DNA of 64,000 nucleotides from positions 98,510,794 to 98,574,793 of the forward strand of contig JAIOJX010000032.1 of assembly GCA_022376925.1 (NCBI GenBank). The letters are read 5' to 3'. The notes below the pieces were generated by a model. It worked only from the letters and a program-made list of their open reading frames with translations. It did no database searches and was not told the origin of the DNA. Position 1 is the first letter of the stretch. Every line of letters begins with the position of its first letter. The translations under genes and the position numbers were made by a program. Below are positions 33,800-44,475 of this stretch, in pieces. Source of the DNA: Tragulus kanchil. Lineage: Eukaryota > Chordata > Mammalia > Artiodactyla > Tragulidae.

Positions 33800-34260
33800 T
33801 CCGTCTCAAATGCTGATGCCTCTGAAGCTCTCCTTGATATCTACTCCGTTTCCCCTGGAATCACACCCCTTCCATTGTGTTCCTATGGTGACATGTTTGC
33901 CTAGGTTCCACCCTGACGCAGTCCCTGGCCAGTCCTGCAGCTGGTTTCTTGGCCCTCTCTCCTCTCATTTATACTCCAACAATGCTCACAACCCCCTCCA
34001 CCTGACACAACACACACAGCAAAAACACCTCACCCCTCAGTGCTGCTTCATGCTTCCCTGGTTAGGCAGCTACCATCTGGAAAGCCTTTCCCCAGTTCCC
34101 TGGCTAGCTCTTAGGTGTCTTCCAAGGCTCAGCTCTGGCCCAAAACAGTGACTGCAGCTGTTTGATTCATCAGTGCAATCCAAGCTCCTAACGTGCCACC
34201 TGGAATGTAGTAGAAACTCGGGGAATACTGGTTGCCTTCATGAGTGAATGAAAGAATCTC
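33800..34260 (+). mobile_element. Probable L2 LINE 3' region (copy at 34887-35347)
   Basis: Pyrimidine-rich sequence with 'gctctccttgatatctactc', 'ggaaagcctttccccagttc', 'tcttccaaggctcagctctg' and 'acctggaatgtagtagaaac', in the order expected for L2. Old and without sharp ends. Confidence 0.45.
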
Positions 34261-35404
34261 ATTCAAGAAACATTTTATCTGATACTCATGCCCCTCAGCC
34301 TGAGTTCAGACAAGTGCAAGGTGTCACACATGTTTTTACAAGGCTTACTGAGGGGCAACAAGGTCAATCCAAAGGAACAAATGTCTTATTGGATGCCTTT
34401 TGTACATTTGGATAAAAGTCTGAAGGACATCCCTTGTGAGGTCAGGCCTTCCCAGAAAACCATGCAGAGGCCGTTATTTTTAGCTATGGGCTCTACACAT
34501 TGAGAAGTGATATCCTGAATCTCGCTCTGGAGGAGTGTGTTTCCTGGAAGAAAATTTTGCTGGATTGTCATTCTGTATGCACTAGGAACAGGATTTGCCC
34601 TATAGAATAAGCCAAATTGTCCTAGAGTATCCTTTTCTCCTTCTGTGCTTAGTCACTCAGTTGTGCCTGACTGTTTGCAAGCTTATAGCTGTAACCCACC
34701 AAACTTCTCTGTCCATGGGGATTCCTTAGGCAAGAATACTGGGGTGGCTTGCCATTTCCTTCTCCAGGGAATCTTCCCAACACAGGGATCGAACGCAGGT
34801 CTCCGGCATTGTGGGTGGATTCTTTACTGTCTGAGCCACCAGGAAAGCCCATCTATATAGCACTAAATCCCTTCAATTTTCCAAAGTCCGTCTCAAATGC
34901 TGATGCCTCTGAAGCTCTCCTTGATATCTACTCCGTTTCCCCTGGAATCACACCCCTTCCATTGTGTTCCTATGGTGACATGTTTGCCTAGGTTCCACCC
35001 TGACGCAGTCCCTGGCCAGTCCTGCAGCTGGTTTCTTGGCCCTCTCTCCTCTCATTTATACTCCAACAATGCTCACAACCCCCTCCACCTGACACAACAC
35101 ACACAGCAAAAACACCTCACCCCTCAGTGCTGCTTCATGCTTCCCTGGTTAGGCAGCTACCATCTGGAAAGCCTTTCCCCAGTTCCCTGGCTAGCTCTTA
35201 GGTGTCTTCCAAGGCTCAGCTCTGGCCCAAAACAGTGACTGCAGCTGTTTGATTCATCAGTGCAATCCAAGCTCCTAACGTGCCACCTGGAATGTAGTAG
35301 AAACTCGGGGAATACTGGTTGCCTTCATGAGTGAATGAAAGAATCTCATTCAAGAAACATTTTATCTGATACTCATGCCCCTCAGCCTGAGTTCAGTGTC
35401 AGTT

Positions 35405-35585
35405 CTTCTCCCATATCAGCCTGTATTATGTTCTCAGTTACCACTGTATATTGAGAAGTGTCTGTCTAGGTCCCCTGCCTTTCCCCACCATTAGATTCTA
35501 ATCTTTTCAAGGCAAGAGCCAGGTTTCATTCATCTTTGGGCTCCCAGTGCCTAGCAAAGTGGCTGGCACGGCATGTGGTAGGCCT
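35405..35585 (+). mobile_element. L2 LINE 3' end
   Basis: 'gattctaatcttttcaaggc', 'aagagccaggtttcattcat', 'tttgggctcccagtgcctag', 'aagtggctggcacggcatgt' match the L2 terminus. It is single copy and ends where a Bov-tA begins. Confidence 0.6.
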
Positions 35586-35589
35586 AAAT

Positions 35590-35801
35590 GGGTTTCCCTG
35601 ATGGCTCAGCAGTAAAGAATCTGCCTGCAATGCAGGAGATGCAGATTTGATCCCAGGGACAGGAAGATCCCCTGGAGAAGGAAATGGCAACCCACTCCAG
35701 CATTCTAGTCTGAGAAATCCCATGGACAGAGGAACCTGGCAGGCTACAGTCCATGGGTCTGCAAGAGTTGGACATCACTTAGTGACTAAACCATCACCAC
35801 C
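35590..35801 (+). mobile_element. Bov-tA SINE, plus strand
   Basis: Head 'gggtttccctgatggctcag' (A-box), 'cagatttgatccc' (B-box), 'ccactccagcattctagtct' core, 'ggacatcacttagtgactaa' 3' end with a short CA-rich tail. Confidence 0.92.
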
Positions 35802-35994
35802 AGGCCCTAAATAAATCCTGAGAAATAAATGATGGAATTGATCTAGATGATTGCAATTCTTACGATGTTGCATTATAGTAAATAATTGTCTCTTTCTCTT
35901 TCACTGACTTGGGATTGTCAGTATCCCACGTAGTGACTAATAGGTACTCAACATATAGTTATTATTTGGCTTGGAAAATAAACTGCCTTGTAGA

Positions 35995-36140
35995 GAGGAT
36001 ACTAGTTGACCAGTCAGCTTCTGGTTCTGATATTGCCACATGGCAACTGGGGACCTTAAAGAAGTCATTGGGGCCCTGTGAAACTCAGTCTTCTAATCTG
36101 TTAAATGGGTATAAAAATGTTACAATCTTAGTTTAATTCT
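35995..36140 (+). mobile_element. MIR SINE
   Basis: 'gtcagcttctggttctgata', 'aaagaagtcattggggccct', 'tctgttaaatgggtataaaa' follow the MIR core. Diverged. Confidence 0.55.
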
Positions 36141-36192
36141 CACATAAATAGGCTCTTGGAGAAGGGCCTGGGTTATTTAGGAGGTGTTCTTA

Positions 36193-36402
36193 GCGCTTCC
36201 CTGATGGCTCAGTGGTAAAGAATCCCCTGCCGATGCAGGATACATAAGAGATGTGGGTTCGATCCCTGGGTTGCGAAAATACCCTGGAGAAAGGAATGGC
36301 AGCCGACTCCCAGTATTCTTGCCCAGAGAATCCCATGGACGAAGGAGCCTGGGAGGCTACAGTCCATGGGGTCAGAAAAAGTTGGACACAACTAAAGCAA
36401 TC
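36193..36402 (+). mobile_element. Bov-tA SINE, plus strand
   Basis: Complete: 'gcttccctgatggctcagtg' head, 'gtgggttcgatccctgggtt' with an intact B-box, 'ccagtattcttgcccagaga' core, 'ggacacaactaaagcaat' end. The B-box is among the best preserved here. Confidence 0.92.
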
Positions 36403-36598
36403 TAGCATGTAGGAAGCACACATGAGTGGCAGGGGAGAGGTGAGTTAATAAGATGTGCATCCATGATGGGCTGCTTCAGTGGACAAGGTGGGCCCATTCC
36501 CACTAGAGACACATCAAGAAAGCTTGTAGGATGTACCTCAGAGCTGTGTCAAGAGCCAGGTCAAAAGCTAGAGGTGTTACTCCATTGTCCTCCTTCTC

Positions 36599-37380
36599 CA
36601 CAGATTGAAGATTTTTTCTGGGGAGTTGACTTCCTCCCAGTTGTGCAGCCAAGCAGACTTCTCTAGGCACTGAGAAACCCCCAGGCCAAGGAGCAGTGAG
36701 TGCAGGGACTTGAGATGGGAAGCTGCCAGTATGCCAGAGACTCACCGCCCCACCTGCCACAGGTGGATGGAGGAGAAGCAGCACAGGGTTGGAACGGCAT
36801 CTGTTTGCCCGCTCCCAATGTCCTGAGATTCCCAACCACATTCTTAGAAGGGAAGATGCTCTGTGAATTTAGCACACTGTTTCATGGGTCAGGTATTTTA
36901 ATGGACTCTTTCTCTATGTTTCAACGTTCCCTTGAAAACTTCACACTTCACCTTGCCCCCTCTAGGTCGCCCTTTCCTCTGCTCCCCTCCCCCTGCTGCA
37001 CTGCTGTTGTTGAATTAGCCCAATCAAACCCAGCTTGTTGGCTCCTGAAGGGTCCTTGAGGAATCCACAGAGCGCTGGTGGCACTCATTATTTCTCCTGG
37101 AGAATCCGAGCCCTCCAATAATGAGCACTCACGCAGGGTCCTTTGCTCTTTCTGTCAAAGAGGCAGCTCCTCGTTTTCCCGTTATCCACACAGGTGAGCC
37201 TTGGCCGGTGTGCGGGCACCCGGGAGGGATGCTTCTTTCCTCCGGAGACAGCCCCACACAGGGACGCTCCTTTCACAGACCTTCCCTACCCAGTTCTAGA
37301 AATCTAGAAAGATCCTCATTATGTGGCTTTCACCAGCATGTCATCTCCATGGCAAGACACTCAGATTCAGCCATATAATG
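36599..37380. other. GC-richer unique block, no repeats seen (copy at 37792-38573)
   Basis: Richer in G+C than its neighbours and free of recognised repeats. Open frames of 119 and 85 codons (plus) and 112 and 70 (minus) overlap here, but none carries a known domain, signal peptide or splice pattern I can defend. It could be a conserved non-coding element or simply unique DNA. Confidence 0.3.
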
Positions 37381-38975
37381 AGGTTGCTATGTAGCTCGTT
37401 TAAGGGATTCTTTGCATCATTGGAGATGTTTTCTCTTGCAGAATGTTTTAGGTTTTTGAGAATAGAATTAAATATTCTGGGAACAGAGATGCTGAGGGAA
37501 TGAGCTGACCTACTTGATAGGACTTTTTAGGTCATTATGATGATCTTTTTTTGAAAAAGGAAAGTTCTAAATATTTATATGCTTTGATCCAATAACTTTA
37601 TTTCTTGGCATGTATTCAATATCAAATGTTTTACATACAGAGAAGTTTTTCATAAAATTATTTGTGAATATAATGATAGGTAACAACAGAGTAGTGGTTA
37701 AATATTATGAAAAGTTTGTATGCATGCTCAGTCACTTCAGTCATGTCTGACTTTTGCGACTGACTGTAGCCTGCCATTGCATGATTTCAGGCACAGATTG
37801 AAGATTTTTTCTGGGGAGTTGACTTCCTCCCAGTTGTGCAGCCAAGCAGACTTCTCTAGGCACTGAGAAACCCCCAGGCCAAGGAGCAGTGAGTGCAGGG
37901 ACTTGAGATGGGAAGCTGCCAGTATGCCAGAGACTCACCGCCCCACCTGCCACAGGTGGATGGAGGAGAAGCAGCACAGGGTTGGAACGGCATCTGTTTG
38001 CCCGCTCCCAATGTCCTGAGATTCCCAACCACATTCTTAGAAGGGAAGATGCTCTGTGAATTTAGCACACTGTTTCATGGGTCAGGTATTTTAATGGACT
38101 CTTTCTCTATGTTTCAACGTTCCCTTGAAAACTTCACACTTCACCTTGCCCCCTCTAGGTCGCCCTTTCCTCTGCTCCCCTCCCCCTGCTGCACTGCTGT
38201 TGTTGAATTAGCCCAATCAAACCCAGCTTGTTGGCTCCTGAAGGGTCCTTGAGGAATCCACAGAGCGCTGGTGGCACTCATTATTTCTCCTGGAGAATCC
38301 GAGCCCTCCAATAATGAGCACTCACGCAGGGTCCTTTGCTCTTTCTGTCAAAGAGGCAGCTCCTCGTTTTCCCGTTATCCACACAGGTGAGCCTTGGCCG
38401 GTGTGCGGGCACCCGGGAGGGATGCTTCTTTCCTCCGGAGACAGCCCCACACAGGGACGCTCCTTTCACAGACCTTCCCTACCCAGTTCTAGAAATCTAG
38501 AAAGATCCTCATTATGTGGCTTTCACCAGCATGTCATCTCCATGGCAAGACACTCAGATTCAGCCATATAATGAGGTTGCTATGTAGCTCGTTTAAGGGA
38601 TTCTTTGCATCATTGGAGATGTTTTCTCTTGCAGAATGTTTTAGGTTTTTGAGAATAGAATTAAATATTCTGGGAACAGAGATGCTGAGGGAATGAGCTG
38701 ACCTACTTGATAGGACTTTTTAGGTCATTATGATGATCTTTTTTTGAAAAAGGAAAGTTCTAAATATTTATATGCTTTGATCCAATAACTTTATTTCTTG
38801 GCATGTATTCAATATCAAATGTTTTACATACAGAGAAGTTTTTCATAAAATTATTTGTGAATATAATGATAGGTAACAACAGAGTAGTGGTTAAATATTA
38901 TGAAAAGTTTGTATGCATGCTCAGTCACTTCAGTCATGTCTGACTTTTTGCGACACTATGGACTGTAGCCTGCCA
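36599..38975. repeat. Direct duplication 14 (offset 1193 to 1199)
   Basis: Copies at 36599-37776 and 37792-38975. The first copy reaches about 55 bases into a Bov-tA and there loses six bases ('gacttttgcgactgactg' against 'gactttttgcgacactatgg'), then follows 15 bases of filler. Confidence 0.95.
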
Positions 38976-39120
38976 GGCTCCTCTGTCCATCAGATTCTCC
39001 AGGCAAATAAAACTGGAGTGGGTTTCCATGCCTTCTTCCAGGGGATCTTCCCTACCCAGGGATCAAACTCGGGTTTCCCTCATTGTAGAGAGATTCTTTA
39101 CCATCTGAGCCACCAGGAAA
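38914..39120 (-). mobile_element. Bov-tA SINE, minus strand
   Basis: 'gcatgctcagtcacttcagt' tail side, 'ggactgtagcctgccaggct', 'ggatcttccctacccaggga', 'tctgagccaccaggaaac' head. A cut, damaged start of the same element lies at 37721-37776. Confidence 0.92.
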
Positions 39121-39420
39121 CGTTTGTAGTAGTATGGAAGAAATCATGTTCTCACAGTGTTTAGAGAAATACAGATTCTAGTATTGTATGTATAGCTCAG
39201 TGATCCCAATGAAAACAAACCAAAATGATGCCTATAAAAATGATAAGCATTTTATATCAAAATGGTAATGCTCTTGCCTCAGGTTCTATGATTATAGGAA
39301 GTTTTTTTTTTATCCCTATATTTTTATATTGAGAAGACATTCAAAGAACGCTAACTTTTCAAAGTTACATAAAAACATCTGTGTGCAAAGTTTACAATTG
39401 CATAAACATATGCCTGGATG
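39121..39420. other. Unique A/T-rich stretch
   Basis: No gene or repeat supported; a T10 run lies near 39303-39312. Confidence 0.4.
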
Positions 39421-39560
39421 AGATGGTTGGATGGCATCACTGACTCAGTGGACATGAGTTTGAGCAAACTGCAGGAGATAGTGAAGGACAGGGAAGCCTG
39501 CTGCAGTCCATGAAGTCGTGAAGAGTTGACCATGACCTAGCTGCTGAACCACAATCACAA
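39421..39560 (+). mobile_element. BovB 3' end fragment, plus strand
   Basis: 'agatggttggatggcatcac', 'gacatgagtttgagcaaact', 'gacagggaagcctgctgcag' and 'gaagagttgaccatgaccta' are the last ~140 bases of BovB in sense orientation. Heavily truncated at its 5' side, as is common for RTE elements. Confidence 0.8.
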
Positions 39561-39867
39561 AGCACATGAACAAAGACAGGAAGGGAATACAGAGGTGATC
39601 CCCGTGTGATAAAAAGGCAGTGACCCCCACTTCATCTGCACAACAGAGCCTCCTGGGAGCCAGTGGAAAACACAGGATCCCAGGTTTCATCCTCAGAGAT
39701 GCAGTAAATAACATGGAGTCCTGGCGAGCTCTAATCCTGATCACTTGCAGTGATTCTAAGAGTTTGTCCACAGCGCAGCATTGGGAAGCTACTGTCGTTA
39801 GTGAATGGGGAGATCTTTTTGCTCTATTCTAAGTGTTTTGTGCTGCTGCCAAAATATTTCTACAATT
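39561..39867. other. Unique stretch
   Basis: No recognised repeat or gene. It ends in the target site of the SINE at 39883. Confidence 0.4.
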
Positions 39868-39882
39868 AGAAAACACAAAAAC

Positions 39883-40217
39883 GGGCTTCCCCTGGTGGTC
39901 CAGTGGATAAGGACACCGCCTTGCAGTGCAAGGGGCGCCGGTTTGATCCCTGGCCTGGGAAGATCCCACGTGCCGCGGAGCGGCTGGACTGATGTGTCCA
40001 ATTACCGAGCCAGAGCTCTGGTGCGCATGTGCCCAGAGCCGGCGCTCTGCGACAACAGACACCACCGCGATGGGAGGCCCGCAGGAGCCAAAGAACAAAG
40101 ACGGATGAAAACAGAGAAATGAAAGACCAATAGAAGTGGCCCGCCCGCTCCCCTCCCTCCCCAACCCAACCCCTGCCCAAAATAAGTAAATAAATAAATC
40201 TTAAAAAAAAAAAAAAA
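39883..40217 (+). mobile_element. CHR-like SINE, long-tail type, complete (locus g)
   Basis: Best reference copy: 335 bases between perfect 15-base target-site duplications 'agaaaacacaaaaac' (39868-39882 and 40218-40232). A-box region at about 39894-39909, B-box 'ggtttgatccctgg' at 39940-39953. Then body, 'ccaaagaacaaagacggatg', 'gaccaatagaagtggcccgc', a C/T tract (about 40141-40177), TAAA repeats and A17. The intact promoter boxes and perfect duplication point to a young element. Confidence 0.95.
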
Positions 40218-40232
40218 AGAAAACACAAAAAC

Positions 40233-40637
40233 ACATCTGAGTCTAAGTGTTCAGCAGTATGGAAATGGCTTCCTTCCAGTTTTGTAATCTGCTCTTGTCT
40301 TTGAGCATGAAGAGTTTGCCTTCCTCCTTCAGAAGGGTTATTTCAGCGTTGTGTGTTATTCTACCTAGTGTGTTTACTGGAACTCATTCACAAGTCCTCT
40401 GCTCCAGAAGACGTGTCACAGGAAGAATGACTGAAGAAATTAGGAATTTTCATTTTAAGAGCAAAGATCTAAAAATAGAATCTAGGGGAGCAAATTTGTT
40501 TCTCGTGGTCCCAGCAGGTAAAACCATGACCAGGGAGTGGAAATTACCATCCAACGAATGACAGCTTTCAAAGATCCACTCAGCACAGGCCTGGCTAAGG
40601 GGCTTCACACAGGGCGTGAGGAGCAGGCATTTAAGAT
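40233..40637. other. Unique stretch
   Basis: No repeat recognised. A 104-codon plus frame (40247-40561) has no recognisable domain and no supporting context. Confidence 0.35.
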
Positions 40638-42913
40638 TATTCCTGACAGCTCTAGGACCTTTCTAGTCCTAATATGTCCTGGAATCTTAATTTCACTTTC
40701 TCCCTTTACTTATCCAGAATACACTGCTACTCACCCTGGGCCAGCCTATTTGCAAGGCTAATACAATCAAAATTTTACTAAAGTGATGGTGATTTATTCC
40801 AAACAGTTCCTAATTCACAACAACTGCTCATCCCCAGCTGAGCAGGGCCCTATTGTTCCTGGATAGAAATAAATAAATAAACAAATCAAATATATGAAAA
40901 TCCAAACATAAGCAAATAAATTAGGGGGATAATTATTTGCAGAAAAAAAAAGATTCCCCACTGGGCTCCTTTAAATTATGAGTTCTCCTACGGTTCTCCT
41001 ACGATGTAATTAAATGAACCAAAATGCAGTTAACACCCAACCCTCCACAGTCTCTCAGGCCTTGCTTCACATCCTGTTTCCTCTTTTCCTTTTGCACTGA
41101 ACCTCTTCTTGATCTCTCCCTCAGGGCTCAATTCTGCTTGGGGTTTGATATCAACCTGCCTTCATGAGAAAGTTCACCTATGTTTCATGCATAGGGATCA
41201 CGCCACCTCACTCTGGCTTGGACTTCGGGTTTCAATCATAATGGTTGATTTCTTGTATTGACTCTAGAGAGCCCATGTCCTTGTTCTGCTAAGCTTTTTA
41301 GTATTAGGTCTGATTCTGTTCTTGCCTGTTCTGCTCATCTCCATAAACTGTATTTATGTCAGCCAGAGTCTAAGCGGCCTTTCAGTAGACAGTGACACAA
41401 AAGTGTTGGGAAAGCTGAAAAGTCAAATAGGGCCAAGTGAGGTAACCCCAGAGATGAGCATCCAGAAGAAGCCACTACCAATCGTAGGCTGGAAAGAGAA
41501 GAGGAGGTGCAGTTCTCAGAGTCCAGAGCAGGGACCATCCAGTGGCAAGGGGAGCCCAGGATGGATAGAGGCTGTGTGCGGGGAGGATGATATCAAGTGG
41601 GATGATATCAAGTGGGAGCCGCAGTCCTGGAGGAGGTAGGGCCACCTCTTCCTGCCCTCTAGCCTCTAGCCTGCGCTCATCAGATGAATTCAGCTGAGAG
41701 CCAGTTAGCAAGGGATCCTTGTACACATAATTTACAGGATTCTTCCTCACTAATCAGCAAAGGACACGGTAGACTATTCCTGACAGTTTTTCTAGGACCT
41801 TTCTAGTCCTAATATGTCCTGGAATCTTAATTTCACTTTCTCCCTTTACTTATCCAGAATACACTGCTACTCACCCTGGGCCAGCCTATTTGCAAGGCTA
41901 ATACAATCAAAATTTTACTAAAGTGATGGTGATTTATTCCAAACAGTTCCTAATTCACAACAACTGCTCATCCCCAGCTGAGCAGGGCCCTATTGTTCCT
42001 GGATAGAAATAAATAAATAAACAAATCAAATATATGAAAATCCAAACATAAGCAAATAAATTAGGGGGATAATTATTTGCAGAAAAAAAAAGATTCCCCA
42101 CTGGGCTCCTTTAAATTATGAGTTCTCCTACGGTTCTCCTACGATGTAATTAAATGAACCAAAATGCAGTTAACACCCAACCCTCCACAGTCTCTCAGGC
42201 CTTGCTTCACATCCTGTTTCCTATTTTCCTTTTGCACTGAACCTCTTCTTGATCTCTCCCTCAGGGCTCAATTCTGCTTGGGGTTTGATATCAACCTGCC
42301 TTCATGAGAAAGTTCACCTATGTTTCATGCATAGGGATCACGCCACCTCACTCTGGCTTGGACTTCGGGTTTCAATCATAATGGTTGATTTCTTGTATTG
42401 ACTCTAGAGAGCCCATGTCCTTGTTCTGCTAAGCTTTTTAGTATTAGGTCTGATTCTGTTCTTGCCTGTTCTGCTCATCTCCATAAACTGTATTTATGTC
42501 AGCCAGAGTCTAAGCGGCCTTTCAGTAGACAGTGACACAAAAGTGTTGGGAAAGCTGAAAAGTCAAATAGGGCCAAGTGAGGTAACCCCAGAGATGAGCA
42601 TCCAGAAGAAGCCACTACCAATCGTAGGCTGGAAAGAGAAGAGGAGGTGCAGTTCTCAGAGTCCAGAGCAGGGACCATCCAGTGGCAAGGGGAGCCCAGG
42701 ATGGATAGAGGCTGTGTGCGGGGAGGATGATATCAAGTGGGATGATATCAAGTGGGAGCCGCAGTCCTGGAGGAGGTAGGGCCACCTCTTCCTGCCCTCT
42801 AGCCTCTAGCCTGCGCTCATCAGATGAATTCAGCTGAGAGCCAGTTAGCAAGGGATCCTTGTACACATAATTTACAGGATTCTTCCTCACTAATCAGCAA
42901 AGGACACGGTAGA
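40638..42913. repeat. Direct duplication 15 (offset 1137 to 1140)
   Basis: Copies at 40638-41773 and 41775-42913, abutting. The second has three extra bases at its start ('cagtttttctagg' against 'cagctctagg') and one substitution at 42223 against 41083. The unit is unique DNA with a TAAA run near 40869-40886. A 105-codon plus frame and a 91-codon minus frame appear in both copies, with no domain. Confidence 0.95.
41586..41615. repeat. 15-base perfect tandem pair (copy at 42726-42755)
   Basis: 'gatgatatcaagtgg' occurs twice in a row. Being 15 bases it keeps frame (DDIKW twice on the plus strand), but there is no other evidence of coding. Confidence 0.85.
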
Positions 42914-43050
42914 GGTGGGGAACAGAACCAGGCAACACGCTTGGTACAACAATGAAGAAACTGGAACTGGTAAATCAGAACGAGGTGACACCAAAGGCCC
43001 CCAGGGTAAAGATAAAAAGAGTAATTTTTTTAAAAAAATTTTTAAAAAGT

Positions 43051-43314
43051 GGCTTCCCTAGTGGTCCAGTGAGTAGAGAGTCTGCCTTGCAGTGCAAGGG
43101 GCACCACTTCGATCCCTGGCCTGGGAGGATCCCACGTGCCATGGAGTGGCTGGACTGGTGTGTCCAATTACAAGCCAGCACTCTGGAGCGCATGTGCCAA
43201 GGAGAGAGGCCACTGCAGTGGGAGGCCCACACATGCCAAGGAATAAAGATGGATGAAAATAAATAAATGAAAAAACCAATAAAAGAAGCCAAAAATTAAA
43301 AAATAAAAAAAAAA
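43051..43314 (+). mobile_element. CHR-like SINE, short/intermediate-tail type (locus h)
   Basis: 'ggcttccctagtggtccagt' head, 'cacttcgatccctggcctgg' B-box region, 'gaggatcccacgtgccatgg', 'ggaggcccacacatgccaag', then 'gatggatgaaaataaataaa', 'ccaataaaagaagcc' and an A-rich tail. A deletion in the middle shortens the body near 43195. No pyrimidine tract. Target-site duplication unclear in the A-rich flanks. Confidence 0.87.
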
Positions 43315-43360
43315 GCTGTACACTTAAAAAAAAGTAGAAAAAAAAAGTAAAAAACAATAT

Positions 43361-43460
43361 GGACTTCCCTGGAGGTCCAGTGGTTAAGACTTCATGCTTC
43401 TGCTGCAGGGGTTGTGGGTTCAATCCCTGGTTGGGTAACTAAGATCCCACATGGCTCACG
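43361..43460 (+). mobile_element. CHR SINE, classic head, truncated (copy at 44519-44618)
   Basis: 'ggacttccctggaggtccag', 'tggttaagacttcatgcttc', 'gttgtgggttcaatccctgg', 'aactaagatcccacatggct': the ordinary artiodactyl CHR type, distinct in its first 60 bases from the locus a-h family ('gaactaagatcc' instead of 'ggcctgggaagatcc'). Confidence 0.85.
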
Positions 43461-43519
43461 ATGACCACCCTCCCCCCCAAAAAAATCCCCCAAATCAAAA
43501 ATAACAATAAAAATAACAA

Positions 43520-43730
43520 CAGCTAATGTTTACTTCTTACTGTTCTGCAATCAGTTTATGTTCTAAGTACTTTGCATATACAAGTTTAATAGCCCTATGG
43601 AATACTTTCTACTGTTGTCATCTCACTCTATAGATAAGCAAGTGGAGACAGAAATGTTAAGTGGTTTCCTCTGGGCTGCATAGCTAGAAAATGGCTGAGT
43701 CCAGGCTTGAACACCAGCAGCTTGGCTTAA
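43520..43730 (+). mobile_element. MIR SINE (copy at 44678-44888)
   Basis: 'agctaatgtttacttcttac', 'ttctaagtactttgcatata', 'ctactgttgtcatctcactc', 'ttaagtggtttcctctgggc', 'atggctgagtccaggcttga' follow the MIR order. Confidence 0.65.
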
Positions 43731-43794
43731 GAGACCCTATGCTTAACCATGTGACCCTACCCTAAATCTGAAGTCCTATATGCTTACCCAAAAG

Positions 43795-43970
43795 CTGTTT
43801 GACTTTGCAAAATTCCTAGCAGTTTCTTTAATTGTCAGTTGTCAGCTTCTCTATTTCAGAAAACTAATAATATTACCTATTTCACTTAGCTGTTGTGAGG
43901 ATTAAATGACACAATGCATATAGACTATGAGCACAATGCTTGGCACACAGATAATATTAAAAAGTTGGAA
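43795..43970 (+). mobile_element. MIR SINE (copy at 44953-45128)
   Basis: 'gtttgactttgcaaaattcc', 'atttcacttagctgttgtga', 'ggattaaatgacacaatgca', 'gcacaatgcttggcacacag' match the MIR 3' half through its end. Confidence 0.62.
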
Positions 43971-44302
43971 TTTCTAGCTTTGATTATTTCCCCCACCCTC
44001 AGAAAGGAAAAGTACAGAGTGGTTTTCTGGGTCAGATGTAGTCCATGTTCCCCCTCTTCACCCTCCACTTTCCTCTTCTGCCCTCTCCACTGTCTTTCTC
44101 TCTCTCTCCAAACTAGTTCCTGGATCAGGGTCTCATTATGGCACATAACCACAATGCAGTGTCTTTCTCTGGCACATCATAACTTTTTTCTTCCTTTGTG
44201 TAAAGAACATTCTTGAGAAAACAGATTTTCTTGGACTAATGAGAATTTGTTAGTCTCTTGTTATTGTTGTGTCTTAGGGCAATGTCTATAATGAGGAGGG
44301 AT

Positions 44303-44475
44303 TTTAATTTTTGTTGACCTAAAATATACACCAGTCTCAAAACTGTCCCTTAATGTCCCTGAAGGCAAATTCCTGAAGCCCCAGCCCTCCATTCTCCATC
44401 CTGAAGCTACAGTCTCCTGAACAAAAAAGACCCCTAAAATATACAAAAAACAGTTCTCAAAACTGTCCCTATTCC
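44303..44475. other. Garbled filler between duplicate copies
   Basis: 44313-44420 matches 45503-45610 with missing bases in C and A runs. 44430-44474 is a second, worse version of 45501-45538 ('cctaaaatatac ... ctcaaaactgtccct'). This is what poorly polished read ends would look like. Confidence 0.85.

Larger units (their letters stand above)
33248..35396. repeat. Direct duplication 13 (offset 1087)
   Basis: Copies at 33248-34309 and 34335-35396, the same offset at both ends, with a 25-base filler. Overlap with duplication 12 makes three versions of the ~320-base stretch 32097-32422. Confidence 0.95.

Noticed and set aside
36700..37059. 119-codon frame in the GC-richer block as a possible exon or small gene
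   Set aside because: No recognisable domain, and overlapping frames on the other strand are equally long. Its repetition at 37893 reflects the duplication, not conservation.
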